A stretch of 37,125 nt of DNA from Clostridia bacterium (GCA_017468465.1 JAFUIN010000010.1:1-37125), one strand, 5' to 3'. Numbered from the stretch's first letter, positions 21,652 through 31,615 are shown. Notes: generated from the letters alone by a model not told the origin. Numbers and translations are program-made.

Positions 21652-22287
21652 TTATTCAATGACTGCTTTTAAGTTTTCAATCATAGGTAAAATTGCATGT
21701 TTCATTTTCATGCTGACTTTGTTCACAATGAGTCTTGCAGACAAGCTGCAAACCTCTTCCAGCACACCAAGACCGTTTTCTTCCAGAGTTTTGCCCGATT
21801 CCACAATATCTACAATCACATCGGAAAGCCCCACAATGGGTGCCAATTCAATGGACCCGTTTAACTTAATAATATCGGGAGAAGTGTTTTTCACTTCTCT
21901 GAAATATTTTCTTGCAATATTGGGATATTTGGTGGCAACCTTCAGAGAAGAAACCCGGCTTTGAAGCTTTTCTCTTGCACTTTCCGGCCCGCAAACACAC
22001 ATTCTGCATTTGCCGAAATTTAAGTTCAGCACTTCATATAAGCTTCTGCCTTCTTCCAAAATGGTATCCTTGCCGACAATGCCGATGTCAGCAGCACCGT
22101 ATTCCACATAACAGGGAACATCACTTGCTTTTACCAAAATATATTTGATTTTTCCCACTTCGTCGGTAAAAATCAGCTTTCTGCCTTTGTCTTCCAAACA
22201 GGAAATATCGTAGCCTGCTTTTCCGAAAATGCCTGCAGCATATTCTCCCAAACGTCCCTTTGCCAATGCAACTGTAATATATTCCAT
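21652..22287 (-). CDS. hisG: ATP phosphoribosyltransferase catalytic subunit HisG (short form)
   Basis: The 211-residue protein is the short HisG, lacking the C-terminal regulatory domain of the long form. Markers are V-A-L-A-K-G-R-L at the start, a D-I-G-I-V-G-K-D motif, and the PRPP site D-I-V-E-S-G-K-T-L-E-E-N-G-L near the C-terminus. Short HisG needs HisZ to form an active, feedback-controlled hetero-octamer, and hisZ is encoded 13 bases upstream. It catalyses the first step of histidine synthesis, ATP plus PRPP to phosphoribosyl-ATP. Confidence 0.95.
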   Translation of the reverse strand: MEYITVALAKGRLGEYAAGIFGKAGYDISCLEDKGRKLIFTDEVGKIKYILVKASDVPCYVEYGAADIGIVGKDTILEEGRSLYEVLNLNFGKCRMCVCGPESAREKLQSRVSSLKVATKYPNIARKYFREVKNTSPDIIKLNGSIELAPIVGLSDVIVDIVESGKTLEENGLGVLEEVCSLSARLIVNKVSMKMKHAILPMIENLKAVIE

Positions 22288-22300
22288 AAAAATTTCCCCC

Positions 22301-23377
22301 TTAGCCGTTCACAATGACCGATTTTCCATCTTTTCTAAGTTTCATTGCTTTTTCAATCATCGTTTTCTCATCATCTCCCGAAAGCACATGGTCTGCCTTG
22401 GGTGCAGTGTGGGAAATGGCGTGGCTCATTCCGTCGGTCAAACGGTTCACATAAATGGCAGAACCGGTTGCAGGAATCTCTTTTCCAAATCGGGAAATCA
22501 GCTTATCATACCGTCCGCCGCCGGCAACCGGAAACCCTACACCCTGGTGGAAAATTTTGAAAATCATCCCGGTGTAGTAATCCATATTTTTATTCATTCC
22601 CAAATCAAAGGTGATATAGTTCTCATAGCCGTAATAAGAAAGATACGTATAAATCTGCGACAATTCAACGAGCGCCTTTTTTGACTGCTCCGGCAAGGTG
22701 GACTGAAGCATTTCTTCCAGCACTTCCTTGCCGCCGAACAAGGTGGGAAGTTTTAAGATAATATGTTTGATTTCGTTTTTCAAAGGAACATTTTCCAACA
22801 CTTCTTCTATGGAAAGAATGTCTTTTTTAATCATCAAATCGTTAATTTCTTCCTGCAGCTCTTCCGACAAATGACTTTCCGATAACAACCCTCTCACAAA
22901 ATTTACATTTCCCAGCTCTACCATAAAATCGGTAGCGCCTGCATCAAGAAGTGCATTTACAGTCAGCGCAATGACCTCTGCATCATAAAATGTGCCTGTT
23001 TCACCCAGAAGCTCTATGCCTGCCTGGGTAAATTCGTTTTGTCTGCCCCCTTTGGTAGGGTCGGAAAAACGGTAAACATTGCCCAGGTAAGATGCTCTTA
23101 CCGGAAGCTTTTCATACAGCTTGGTGGCTGCCACTCTGGCAATGGGCATGGTCATATCAGGACGCAACGATACCACAGCGCCGTTTCTGTCAACCAAACG
23201 GTATAAGCCTTCTGCCTCGGAAAATACACTGTCATACTCCATTAAGGGAGTCTCCAGCTGAAAATATCCGTAGCCTTCAAAGCATTTCATGATTTTTTCT
23301 TCCACCTGATGCTTGAATTTGCATTCTGCAAATAAAATATCGTTGGTGCCTTCAATGGTCAATGCTGTTTTTTTCAT
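22301..23377 (-). CDS. hisZ: ATP phosphoribosyltransferase regulatory subunit HisZ
   Basis: The 358-residue protein is a HisRS-like class II synthetase fold: motif 2-type R-A-S-Y-L-G-N-V-Y-R-F, Q-N-E-F-T-Q-A-G-I-E-L-L-G, and a late A-G-G-G-R-Y-D-K-L. It lacks the anticodon-binding domain of true HisRS, and the following short hisG fixes the call as HisZ. The C-terminal part after G-G-R-Y-D is short (about 80 residues). The frame ends soon after K-A-M-K-L-R-K-D-G-K-S-V, so the usual last strands may be reduced. AGGAG lies 13 bases from the ATG, which is longer than typical. It starts 41 bases after aroA. Confidence 0.92.
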   Translation of the reverse strand: MKKTALTIEGTNDILFAECKFKHQVEEKIMKCFEGYGYFQLETPLMEYDSVFSEAEGLYRLVDRNGAVVSLRPDMTMPIARVAATKLYEKLPVRASYLGNVYRFSDPTKGGRQNEFTQAGIELLGETGTFYDAEVIALTVNALLDAGATDFMVELGNVNFVRGLLSESHLSEELQEEINDLMIKKDILSIEEVLENVPLKNEIKHIILKLPTLFGGKEVLEEMLQSTLPEQSKKALVELSQIYTYLSYYGYENYITFDLGMNKNMDYYTGMIFKIFHQGVGFPVAGGGRYDKLISRFGKEIPATGSAIYVNRLTDGMSHAISHTAPKADHVLSGDDEKTMIEKAMKLRKDGKSVIVNG

Positions 23378-23418
23378 ATTGGTATTGCTGCTCCTTTTTT
23401 ATAGTTTCTGAAAACAAG

Positions 23419-24678
23419 TTACTTTGTCACTTTTTCCATCAGTTCCCAAAATTCAGGAAAGGAAATGTTGACACATTCGCTGTCTTTTATGATAAATTCT
23501 TCCTCGGAAAGACAAGAAAGAATTGCTGCACTCATCGCCATTCTGTGGTCTTTGAAGGATTCATAGCATCCGCCTTTGATATGCTCGGTTCCAACCACCG
23601 AAAAGCCGTCTTTTTCTTCTTCATATTCTACGCCTGCCGTTTTTAACATTTCACAAATGGCAAAAATTCGGTCTGTTTCTTTGACCCGAAGCTCACCGGC
23701 ATCTTTAATCATGGTTTTCCCCTCTGCGTGGCAAGCGGCAACTGCTAAAATGGGAATCTCATCAATCAAAGAGGGAATGATGTCTCCCTCCACAGTAACA
23801 CCGTGTAATTGGGAAGAAGAAACAACCAAATCGCACACTTCTTCGCCCGAAACAATTCGTTTATTTTCTTCTTTGATGTTTCCGCCCATCTGGCGAAGTA
23901 CGGTTAAAAGGCCTGTTCTTGTGGGGTTTACCCCTACATTTTTTATTACAAGCTGGCTTCCCTTTGTAACAAGGGCACCCACAATAAAAAATGCCGCAGA
24001 AGAAATATCGCCGGGAACCTTTAGCTCCAAGGGAGACAACCGCTCCACAGGATTGACGTAGATTTCTTTCTCTTTGGTAACAATATCCGCACCCATATAA
24101 CGAAGCATGACTTCAGTATGATTACGGGAGCATTCTTTTTCTGTTAAGAGAGTTGTTCCGTCTCCATGAAGACCGGCTAAAATCAAGGCAGATTTCAGCT
24201 GTGCCGATGCTACGGGAAGTGTATAGGAAATGGCTTGTAAGCGTTCTTTTCCATCAATTTCCAAAGGACAGAAATTTCCGTCCTTTGCCTGAATGTCTGC
24301 TCCCATCAAAGAAAGAGGTTCTATCACACGCTTCATAGGGCGTTTGTTTAAGGAATCATCTCCAAATAGCGTTGTTTTGATGGGATATCCGGCTAAAAGC
24401 CCGCACAAAAGACGGGTGGTTGTGCCGGAATTTCCGGTATAAAGGGAAGAATCCGGTTGTTTTAATGTTCCCGTTCCAAACACTGTAATCCTGTCTTTTT
24501 CCTGTTCAATCCGAACACCCAGACGCCGAAAACAGTCAATGGTGGAAAGGCAGTCCTCTCCCATTAAAAAATTTTCAATTTTTGTAACACCTGTTGCAAT
24601 ACTGCCAAACATAATCCCACGGTGAGATATGGATTTATCAGGGGCAACGCTGATTTCTCCCCGAAAGCTTTTTTTCAT
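23419..24678 (-). CDS. aroA: 3-phosphoshikimate 1-carboxyvinyltransferase (EPSP synthase)
   Basis: The 419-residue two-domain enzyme has P-D-K-S-I-S-H-R near residue 13, G-N-S-G-T-T-T-R-L-L (~82), K-R-P-M-K-R, and the catalytic segment near I-P-S-L-I-D-E-I-P with the Asp and Glu of the family. R-V-K-E-T-D-R-I and F-K-D-H-R-M-A-M complete it. It transfers enolpyruvate from PEP to shikimate-3-phosphate on the way to chorismate and aromatic amino acids. It begins 14 bases after dnaN and so is probably co-transcribed with the sliding clamp. No other shikimate gene is in the window. Confidence 0.95.
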   Translation of the reverse strand: MKKSFRGEISVAPDKSISHRGIMFGSIATGVTKIENFLMGEDCLSTIDCFRRLGVRIEQEKDRITVFGTGTLKQPDSSLYTGNSGTTTRLLCGLLAGYPIKTTLFGDDSLNKRPMKRVIEPLSLMGADIQAKDGNFCPLEIDGKERLQAISYTLPVASAQLKSALILAGLHGDGTTLLTEKECSRNHTEVMLRYMGADIVTKEKEIYVNPVERLSPLELKVPGDISSAAFFIVGALVTKGSQLVIKNVGVNPTRTGLLTVLRQMGGNIKEENKRIVSGEEVCDLVVSSSQLHGVTVEGDIIPSLIDEIPILAVAACHAEGKTMIKDAGELRVKETDRIFAICEMLKTAGVEYEEEKDGFSVVGTEHIKGGCYESFKDHRMAMSAAILSCLSEEEFIIKDSECVNISFPEFWELMEKVTK

Positions 24679-24692
24679 AATATAATTCCTTC

Positions 24693-25787
24693 TTATAAAC
24701 GAACCGGAAGCACCATATAGATAAATTCATCAGTTTCCCCACGCAAAATGCAGGGGCTTAAATGATTGCTGAAATCTAAGAATATTTCTTCGGTTTCTGA
24801 TGCTTTCAAGGCATCCAGCAAAAATTTATGGTTAAATCCGATTTCCAGATCTTCCCCATCTTTTTGAATCATAACGGTATCCTGTGCCTGACCGATTCTT
24901 GACACAGTGTGTAAAATCATTTGATTTCCTTCCATCTTAATACGGATGGGAGCTTTGTTATCTGCCGTAATCAAAAGAGAAGCACGTTCCAGCGCATTGG
25001 TCAAATCACGGGTGGTAGCTTTTACTTTGATTTCTGCATTTTTGGGAATAATCTGCTGATAATTGAAAAATTCACCGTCAATCAATCTGGTATAGAATTT
25101 ATAGTTATCAATCTTAATCAGCGCTTTTTTACCGCCAAATTCAATGGTCAGCTCGCTGTCAGAATCAGACAGGATTTTCAGTAACTCATTTAAGCTCTTT
25201 CCGGGAATAATAAAGGAGCGTTCTTCCCCTGTGGGATAGATTTCTTCTTTTCTCACTGCCATACGGTAGCCATCTAAGGTAACTACAGTTAAGGAATCAT
25301 CCTTCACTTCAAACAAAGCACCGGTAAAGGTGATTTTGGTGTCGGCTGTTCCGATGGAAAAGATGGTTTTCTTAATGAGCTCTTTTAATTTATTTTCCGG
25401 AAGTTTAATGGAAAAATCGCTGATCATATCTTCCAAAAGTGGGAAAGGTTCTGAATCCATCGCAATAATTTCATACTTTGCAGAACCGCTTTCAATCACG
25501 GTGGTATAATCTTCCGAAACAGAAATATCAACATAGCCTTCCGGCATTAAGCGAACCATATCAAACAAATTTTTCGCGTTTAATACACAGTTGCCTTCTC
25601 TTTCAATATCTGCTTCAAAAACTGCCTGAATGGCAATTTCAGTATTATTACCGATGAAGGTAATCATCCCTTCTCCTGCTTCAATATATACCCCTTCCAG
25701 CTGAGGAACGGTTGCTTTGGGAGACACTGCCTTTAACACAGTTGATAAATTTTCTAAAAGAATTTCTTTTAAGCATTGAAATTTCAT
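24693..25787 (-). CDS. dnaN: DNA polymerase III sliding clamp (beta subunit)
   Basis: The 364-residue protein has the three-domain clamp layout and the diagnostic C-terminal end Y-M-V-L-P-V-R-L, which helps form the client-peptide pocket. The central T-L-D-G-Y-R-M-A and F-N-Y-Q-Q-I-I-P motifs are typical. The homodimer ring tethers polymerases and repair proteins to DNA. AGAGGA lies 8 bases before the ATG. It follows the origin gap downstream of dnaA as in most Firmicutes, but the next gene is aroA rather than recF. Confidence 0.96.
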   Translation of the reverse strand: MKFQCLKEILLENLSTVLKAVSPKATVPQLEGVYIEAGEGMITFIGNNTEIAIQAVFEADIEREGNCVLNAKNLFDMVRLMPEGYVDISVSEDYTTVIESGSAKYEIIAMDSEPFPLLEDMISDFSIKLPENKLKELIKKTIFSIGTADTKITFTGALFEVKDDSLTVVTLDGYRMAVRKEEIYPTGEERSFIIPGKSLNELLKILSDSDSELTIEFGGKKALIKIDNYKFYTRLIDGEFFNYQQIIPKNAEIKVKATTRDLTNALERASLLITADNKAPIRIKMEGNQMILHTVSRIGQAQDTVMIQKDGEDLEIGFNHKFLLDALKASETEEIFLDFSNHLSPCILRGETDEFIYMVLPVRL

Positions 25788-26324
25788 AATGAATGTCCTC
25801 TCTAAAAAAATGATCCTCTGTTTGAGAAATTATTTTTCAATAGATATATGTAATAAATATTTATATTTATTCGGTAATAGTATTAGAGGGTGTGGAAATG
25901 TTGAAATGTGTAGAAAAGCTTTTATTTTCCAACATTTTTTGTGTGGACAAGCCCACGAAATTTTTGTGTAATAAAAGAAAGCTTTTCCACATAGAATAGA
26001 GTGAGAAAATTTGTCCACACGAATTTAGCACGATTTCCCTGTGGGATTGTGTAAAAAAATGAAGAATTTATAATGTGTGAATTTTCCCCTTGTTGATAAC
26101 TGATTTATTTTCCTCATGAATTCTTTGTGGAATCCACCCAAATCCCACAAAAAAATGTGTAATACTCCAAAAACTTCTTTTTATAGATAGTATGTAAACT
26201 TTTATCAAAAGAAAAAAGATGGAGAAATCCGTTAAAATAACATGGGAAACGTGTTTTTTTGTGACAGAGGCAGAAAAAATTTTTTCGTCTTTTTTCGCTT
26301 CTTTTCTATCACAGCGGTTGGCTT
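25788..26324. other. Replication origin (oriC), dnaA-dnaN intergenic part
   Basis: This 537-base AT-rich gap has no gene. DnaA-box-like 9-mers with one mismatch to TTATNCACA or its complement are at 25942-25950 (TGTGGACAA), 25983-25991 (TTTTCCACA), 26011-26019 (TTGTCCACA) and 26048-26056 (TGTGTAAAA). Weaker ones are at 25891-25899, 26126-26134 and 26156-26164. A very AT-rich block at 25828-25872 is the likely unwinding element. Together with the boxes upstream of dnaA this makes a bipartite origin as in Bacillus. Confidence 0.8.
25875..25899 (+). other. Candidate DnaA-trio plus DnaA box (basal unwinding system)
   Basis: On the plus strand TAATAGTATTAG (25875-25886) is followed by GC-rich AGGG and the box-like TGTGGAAAT (25891-25899), with the AT-rich block on the 5' side. 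The order trio, GC cluster, DnaA box matches the basal unwinding system described in Bacillus. The box itself has two mismatches. Confidence 0.55.
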
Positions 26325-27650
26325 TTAATCCACCAAAAGACTTGTTATTTCTTCAATAATGGTGTCAATATACGCGTCTGTCTGTCTGGTTTCTTTAATT
26401 TTTTCAATGGAATACATAACGGTGGAATGGTCTCTTCCGCCAAACTCTTCGCCGATTTTTGGAAGAGACATTTCCAGCACTTCTCTTGCTAAAAACATGG
26501 CAACCTGACGTGCTTTGACAATTTCTTTCTTTTTGGAGGAAGATTTCAGAAGCTGGGGGTCAATGTTAAAGTATCCTGCAGTTTCTACCATCACGGTTTC
26601 AATGCCGGGCTTTACTTTTTTAGAGTCTGCAATAATAACTTTAATAACATCCTCTGCAAGCTCTTTGGTAATCTCTTTTTTGGATAATTTAGTCATGGCA
26701 ACCAGACGGGTAAAAATGCCCTCCAGCTCTCTGACATTGGATTTGATTTTGGATGCAATAAACTGGATAATTTCATCATCAATGGGGAAGTTTTCTTCTT
26801 CCGTTTTCTTTTTTAAGATGGCAATTCTGGTTTCTAAATCCGGTGCATTGATGTCACACATCAAACCGGCTTCAAAACGGGTTCTTAAGCGTTCTTCCAG
26901 TGTTCTGATATCCTTTGGAGGACGGTCTGAAGAAAGAACAATCTGCTTATCATTATGATAAAGATGGTTAAAGGTATGGAAAAACTCTTCCTGAGTGCCT
27001 TCCTTACCGCCGATAAATTGAATATCGTCTACCATCAAAACGTCAATGTTACGAAGTTTTTCACGGAAAGTGTTATTCTGACCGGATTTAATGGAATCAA
27101 TAAATTCATTGGTAAAGCTTTCAGAAGTAATATACAACACTCTTTTTCCTGGGTCATTTTCTTTGATACGGTTGCCGATTGCATGCAGCAAATGGGTTTT
27201 TCCAAGACCAACACCGCCATAAATAAACAGCGGGTTATAGTTTTCTGCCGGGCTTTCTGCAACTGCAATAGCTGCAGCATGGGCAAAACGGTTGGATTCG
27301 CCGATAACAAAATTCTGGAAGGTATACTTTTTATTTAAGGAAGAAGACTCGTCCTTAAAATCTTTGGCAAACTGGTCTAACACAGAGGGCGCGTTGGAAC
27401 GGTCCTCCACCAAAAATTCATATTCAGAAATATTTCCCTGGGATGCAGTGACCACTGCCGTTTTTAATAGCTCCTTATATTTCTTTTGAATCATATCCCT
27501 GGTATATGCAATGGGAACTTTTAAGTATAATGTGTTGTTTTCTATTTTCTGAGGCACCACAGAAGCAAACCAGGTGCTGAATGCCACAGGAGAAATTTCA
27601 TTTTTTATTATGTCTACTACCTCTTGGTAGAGAGATTCCGTAGAAAACAA
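26325..27650 (-). CDS. dnaA: Chromosomal replication initiator protein DnaA
   Basis: The 441-residue protein has the full domain set. Domain I (1-~85) is followed by a short linker. The AAA+ domain has Walker A G-G-V-G-L-G-K-T-H, Walker B L-M-V-D-D-I-Q-F and an arginine-finger region R-L-R-T-R-F. The C-terminal DNA-binding domain carries the DnaA signature G-G-R-D-H-S-T-V-M-Y. The start is a TTG at 27650 with GAGGTG 7 bases upstream; no ATG is available until well inside domain I. DnaA boxes lie on both sides of the gene, so autoregulation is likely. The usual upstream neighbours rpmH, rnpA and yidC are absent; serS is there instead. Confidence 0.97.
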   Translation of the reverse strand: MFSTESLYQEVVDIIKNEISPVAFSTWFASVVPQKIENNTLYLKVPIAYTRDMIQKKYKELLKTAVVTASQGNISEYEFLVEDRSNAPSVLDQFAKDFKDESSSLNKKYTFQNFVIGESNRFAHAAAIAVAESPAENYNPLFIYGGVGLGKTHLLHAIGNRIKENDPGKRVLYITSESFTNEFIDSIKSGQNNTFREKLRNIDVLMVDDIQFIGGKEGTQEEFFHTFNHLYHNDKQIVLSSDRPPKDIRTLEERLRTRFEAGLMCDINAPDLETRIAILKKKTEEENFPIDDEIIQFIASKIKSNVRELEGIFTRLVAMTKLSKKEITKELAEDVIKVIIADSKKVKPGIETVMVETAGYFNIDPQLLKSSSKKKEIVKARQVAMFLAREVLEMSLPKIGEEFGGRDHSTVMYSIEKIKETRQTDAYIDTIIEEITSLLVD

Positions 27651-27674
27651 GCTGTTTCACCTCATTTTTCGTAT

Positions 27675-27719
27675 TTTTCCACATTTTCTGTGGAATAATT
27701 TTTCATTTTGTGTGGAAAA
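27675..27719. promoter_or_regulatory. DnaA-box cluster upstream of dnaA
   Basis: TTTTCCACA (27675-27683) and TGTGGAAAA (27711-27719) each have one mismatch to the DnaA box, and TGTGGAATA (27689-27697) has two. They lie 25-70 bases before the dnaA start, in position both for origin function and for repression of dnaA. Confidence 0.7.
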
Positions 27720-27838
27720 ACCATCACGAAATCATTAGGTTTTTCCCATTTTTAGGTTTACATAATAATTTGAAAAATAATTTTCATTTATTTTTGCAAA
27801 ACCCATTGACAAGCAAACTAAGAAGAAATTTCGGTATC

Positions 27839-27895
27839 AAAAGGGAGAAGACTTTCCAGTGCGGAAAGGGCATGCTCCCTTTTTATATTTTTTGT
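27839..27895. terminator. Two-tier hairpin between serS and dnaA
   Basis: The outer stem AAAAGGGAG/CTCCCTTTT (27839-27847/27875-27883) encloses an inner stem CTTTCC/GGAAAG (27852-27857/27863-27868), separated by an asymmetric internal loop. A TTTTTATATTTTTT run follows on the plus strand and a shorter T-run on the minus strand. It lies just after the serS stop and probably ends serS transcription, but the better T-run points the other way. Confidence 0.55.
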
Positions 27896-27897
27896 AA

Positions 27898-29232
<1,335 letters not shown>

Positions 29233-29378
29233 TCAAGAATTTCACCTGGTCAATTTTTACCGAAAATTTTCCGTCGTTTTTAGAATCGGGAGTTTTCTTT
29301 TTTCGTTAAATTCAAGGGAATCGGGGATATTTATTTTTGTGCATCGGTTCTTTTGTGGCAACCTCTTTGAAAAAATGG

Positions 29379-30227
29379 TTAAAACAGCTTGTCCACAATT
29401 CGTTTCAGGTCATCCTGAGAGTAATATTCAATTTCAATTTTACTCTTGATTTTTCCGCTTTTAATCTGCACCTTGGTGCCGAATTTATTGGTTAACTGTG
29501 TTTCCACCTCAATGAGGTTGGGGTCTTTTTTCAAGGTTTTGCGAATCATGTTGGGGCGCTTCTTTTCCGACAGCTTTTTCGCAAGCTCCTCAGCTTCTCT
29601 CACGGAAATTTCATTTTTCACAATTTCATAAAGCAAAAGCTTTTTCATTTCGTCCGATTCCAGTGATGACAGGGCTTTTGCATGGCCCACCGAAACTTTG
29701 CCGTTTTTGATTTCCTTCACCACAAAATCCGGCAAATTGAGAATCCTCATAATGTTGGCAACGGTGGAACGGCTTTTGGAAACCCGCTTTGCGATTTCCT
29801 CCTGGGTAAAGCCGAACTGCTCTTTTAAGGTCTGGTAGCCCATTGCTTCTTCAAAGGGGTTTAAGTCCTCCCTCTGCAGATTTTCAATGAGGGCAATTTC
29901 CATGACTTCTTTGGTTTCATATTTTTTCACAATGGCGGGGATTTTTTTCTTTCCTGCCAGCTTTGAAGCACGCCAGCGGCGCTCTCCTGCAATAATTTCG
30001 TACAGTCCGTTTTCCTTTTGTCTCACCAGAATGGGCGATAACACGCCCACCTCCGAAATGGAGTCTGCCAGCGTGCGAAGAGCTTCCTGGTCAAAGTTTT
30101 TACGGGGCTGTTTGGGGTTTGGTTCAATATCTAAAACCGACAATTCGTGAACCTTTCCGGTTCCGGTCTCCAGCGTTTCTTCCAGAAGTGAAGAAAGCCC
30201 GCGGCCAAGTCCGCTTTTTTTCGTCAT
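29379..30227 (-). CDS. parB: Chromosome-partitioning protein ParB (Spo0J-like)
   Basis: The 282-residue protein starts at an ATG at 30227 (AAAGGA upstream), giving the family start M-T-K-K-S-G-L-G-R-G-L. The frame could be extended to 30353, but that reading would overlap the parA end. The N-terminal CTP-binding domain carries A-G-E-R-R-W-R-A and E-N-L-Q-R-E-D-L-N-P. A helix-turn-helix (T-Q-E-E-I-A-K-R-V-S-K-S-R-S-T-V) for parS follows, then a C-terminal dimerisation domain. ParB loads at parS and spreads as a CTP-dependent clamp. Three parS sites lie 0.9-1.1 kb away. Confidence 0.96.
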   Translation of the reverse strand: MTKKSGLGRGLSSLLEETLETGTGKVHELSVLDIEPNPKQPRKNFDQEALRTLADSISEVGVLSPILVRQKENGLYEIIAGERRWRASKLAGKKKIPAIVKKYETKEVMEIALIENLQREDLNPFEEAMGYQTLKEQFGFTQEEIAKRVSKSRSTVANIMRILNLPDFVVKEIKNGKVSVGHAKALSSLESDEMKKLLLYEIVKNEISVREAEELAKKLSEKKRPNMIRKTLKKDPNLIEVETQLTNKFGTKVQIKSGKIKSKIEIEYYSQDDLKRIVDKLF

Positions 30228-30324
30228 AGTAACAATCCTTTCATTTGCCGTTTCTAAAAAACAATGATTGATGCAGTTTTCAAAAATCCGGCATTTTGGC
30301 AATGTGTTGGCAAGGGAATTTTCA

Positions 30325-31086
30325 TCAATTTTTCTCCAGAATATCCTTTGCAATGTTTAAGTAAGCTTCCGTACAGCGGGAACGCTTGTCATAATATAAA
30401 ATAGGTTCTCCGTAGCTGGGCGCTTCCCCCAATCGCACACTTCTGGGAATGGGCGATTTGAACACCTTTTCTCCGAAATACTTTTTGATTTCTTCAGCAA
30501 CCTGCAGTGTCAGATTGGTTCTGCCGTCATACATGGTCAGGATAACACCCTCAATTTCCAGATGCTCATTATAGCGGGATTTGATTTTCCGAAGGGTGTT
30601 CATCAGCTGGCTTAACCCCTCCAATGCAAAATATTCACACTGAAGCGGAATCAGAATCGAATCGGACCCGGATAGAATGTTAATGGTAATCAACCCCAGT
30701 GACGGCGGACAGTCCACAATGATGTAATCATAATGGTCTCTTACCGGCTCTAAGGATTTTGAAAACTGAAATTCCCGGTCAGTTACGCCAACCAGCTCTA
30801 TTTCTGCACCGGCAAGGTCAATGTTACAGGGGCAAACCCAAAGATTTTCCCACTCTGTTTCTACCACCGATTTTTCGATGGGTTCGTTTCCGATTAACAC
30901 ATCGTAAAAAGAAATTTCAACATTTTCTTTGTCTACGCCTACACCGCTGGTGGAATTGCCTTGGGGGTCTGCATCAATGAGCAGAACTTTCTTTCCAAAA
31001 TGCCCTAAACATGCGGCAATATTGATGGCAGAGGTGGTTTTCCCAACCCCGCCTTTTTGGTTTGCAACAGCAATAATTTTTCCCAT
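30325..31086 (-). CDS. parA: Chromosome-partitioning ATPase ParA (Soj-like)
   Basis: The 253-residue ATPase has the deviant Walker A K-G-G-V-G-K-T-T (11-18), Walker A' L-L-I-D-A-D-P-Q-G-N and Walker B I-I-V-D-C-P-P-S. It is the short Soj form with no N-terminal DNA-binding domain. In Firmicutes it acts with ParB in segregation and modulates DnaA. GAAAGG lies before the ATG. Two parS-like sites sit 45-107 bases upstream of the start, so ParB binding could affect its own operon. Confidence 0.96.
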   Translation of the reverse strand: MGKIIAVANQKGGVGKTTSAINIAACLGHFGKKVLLIDADPQGNSTSGVGVDKENVEISFYDVLIGNEPIEKSVVETEWENLWVCPCNIDLAGAEIELVGVTDREFQFSKSLEPVRDHYDYIIVDCPPSLGLITINILSGSDSILIPLQCEYFALEGLSQLMNTLRKIKSRYNEHLEIEGVILTMYDGRTNLTLQVAEEIKKYFGEKVFKSPIPRSVRLGEAPSYGEPILYYDKRSRCTEAYLNIAKDILEKN

Positions 31087-31130
31087 ATTTTTACCTTTCT
31101 TGTAGTAATGTTTCTAAAAAAAATGGAAAA

Positions 31131-31146
31131 TGTTCCCCGTGGAACA
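31131..31146. promoter_or_regulatory. parS-like site 1
   Basis: TGTTCCCCGTGGAACA differs by one central base from a perfect parS palindrome. It lies 45 bases upstream of parA. Confidence 0.85.
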
Positions 31147-31177
31147 CGAGCGTTTCTATTGTAATTTTATCCAAAAA

Positions 31178-31193
31178 TGTTCCCCGTGGAACA
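31178..31193. promoter_or_regulatory. parS-like site 2
   Basis: TGTTCCCCGTGGAACA is identical to site 1, 47 bases further from parA. Confidence 0.85.
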
Positions 31194-31320
31194 TTTGGAC
31201 ACAAAATACCATCTAAAAAATTAGTTGGTAAAATTAATTGTAACATAATATGCTAAAAAAGTCTATAGTTTTTCCTAAAAAATATTATTTTTTTCGTATC
31301 CAGCAAATTGTGCCGCATTC

Positions 31321-31336
31321 TGTTCCACGTGGAACA
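31321..31336. promoter_or_regulatory. parS site 3, perfect palindrome
   Basis: TGTTCCACGTGGAACA is fully palindromic and fits the Firmicutes parS consensus. It lies in the 5' region of the small membrane-protein gene at 31388. Confidence 0.93.
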
Positions 31337-31387
31337 TTTCCGGCATTTTATTTTTTGGAAAGCTGCAGACGGGAAAGGGGTAATTCT

Positions 31388-31615
31388 ATGAAGCTTTCCG
31401 AAGCTGTAAAAACGGTTCAACCCAAATACATTTCCATTTTGAAATGGTTTCTGTTTATTGCCACCCTCATTGCAATCATAGGAATTTTTGTCGTTCTTGC
31501 GGGAGAATACCGCACGGAAGCACGCTATCTTACCATTTTGGCTGCCACTGTTGCCTGTCAGGGAGTGTGGGGGATGGTGCTCTGTGACTGCATTCACCGA
31601 AGAAATGCTGGATAA
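31388..31615 (+). CDS. Small two-helix membrane protein of unknown function
   Basis: I chose the ATG at 31388 because AAAGGGG stands 7 bases upstream; the longer frame from 31250 would translate through the parS site. The 75-residue product has a short polar N-terminus, one membrane helix (~20-40), a charged loop (G-E-Y-R-T-E-A-R) and a second helix (~46-68), ending C-D-C-I-H-R-R-N-A-G. I do not recognise the family. It is the only plus-strand gene between 16 and 37 kb and is divergent from parA, with parS just upstream. Its stop codon TAA lies inside the GGATAAAA motif that opens the structured-repeat array downstream. Confidence 0.65.
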   Translation: MKLSEAVKTVQPKYISILKWFLFIATLIAIIGIFVVLAGEYRTEARYLTILAATVACQGVWGMVLCDCIHRRNAG

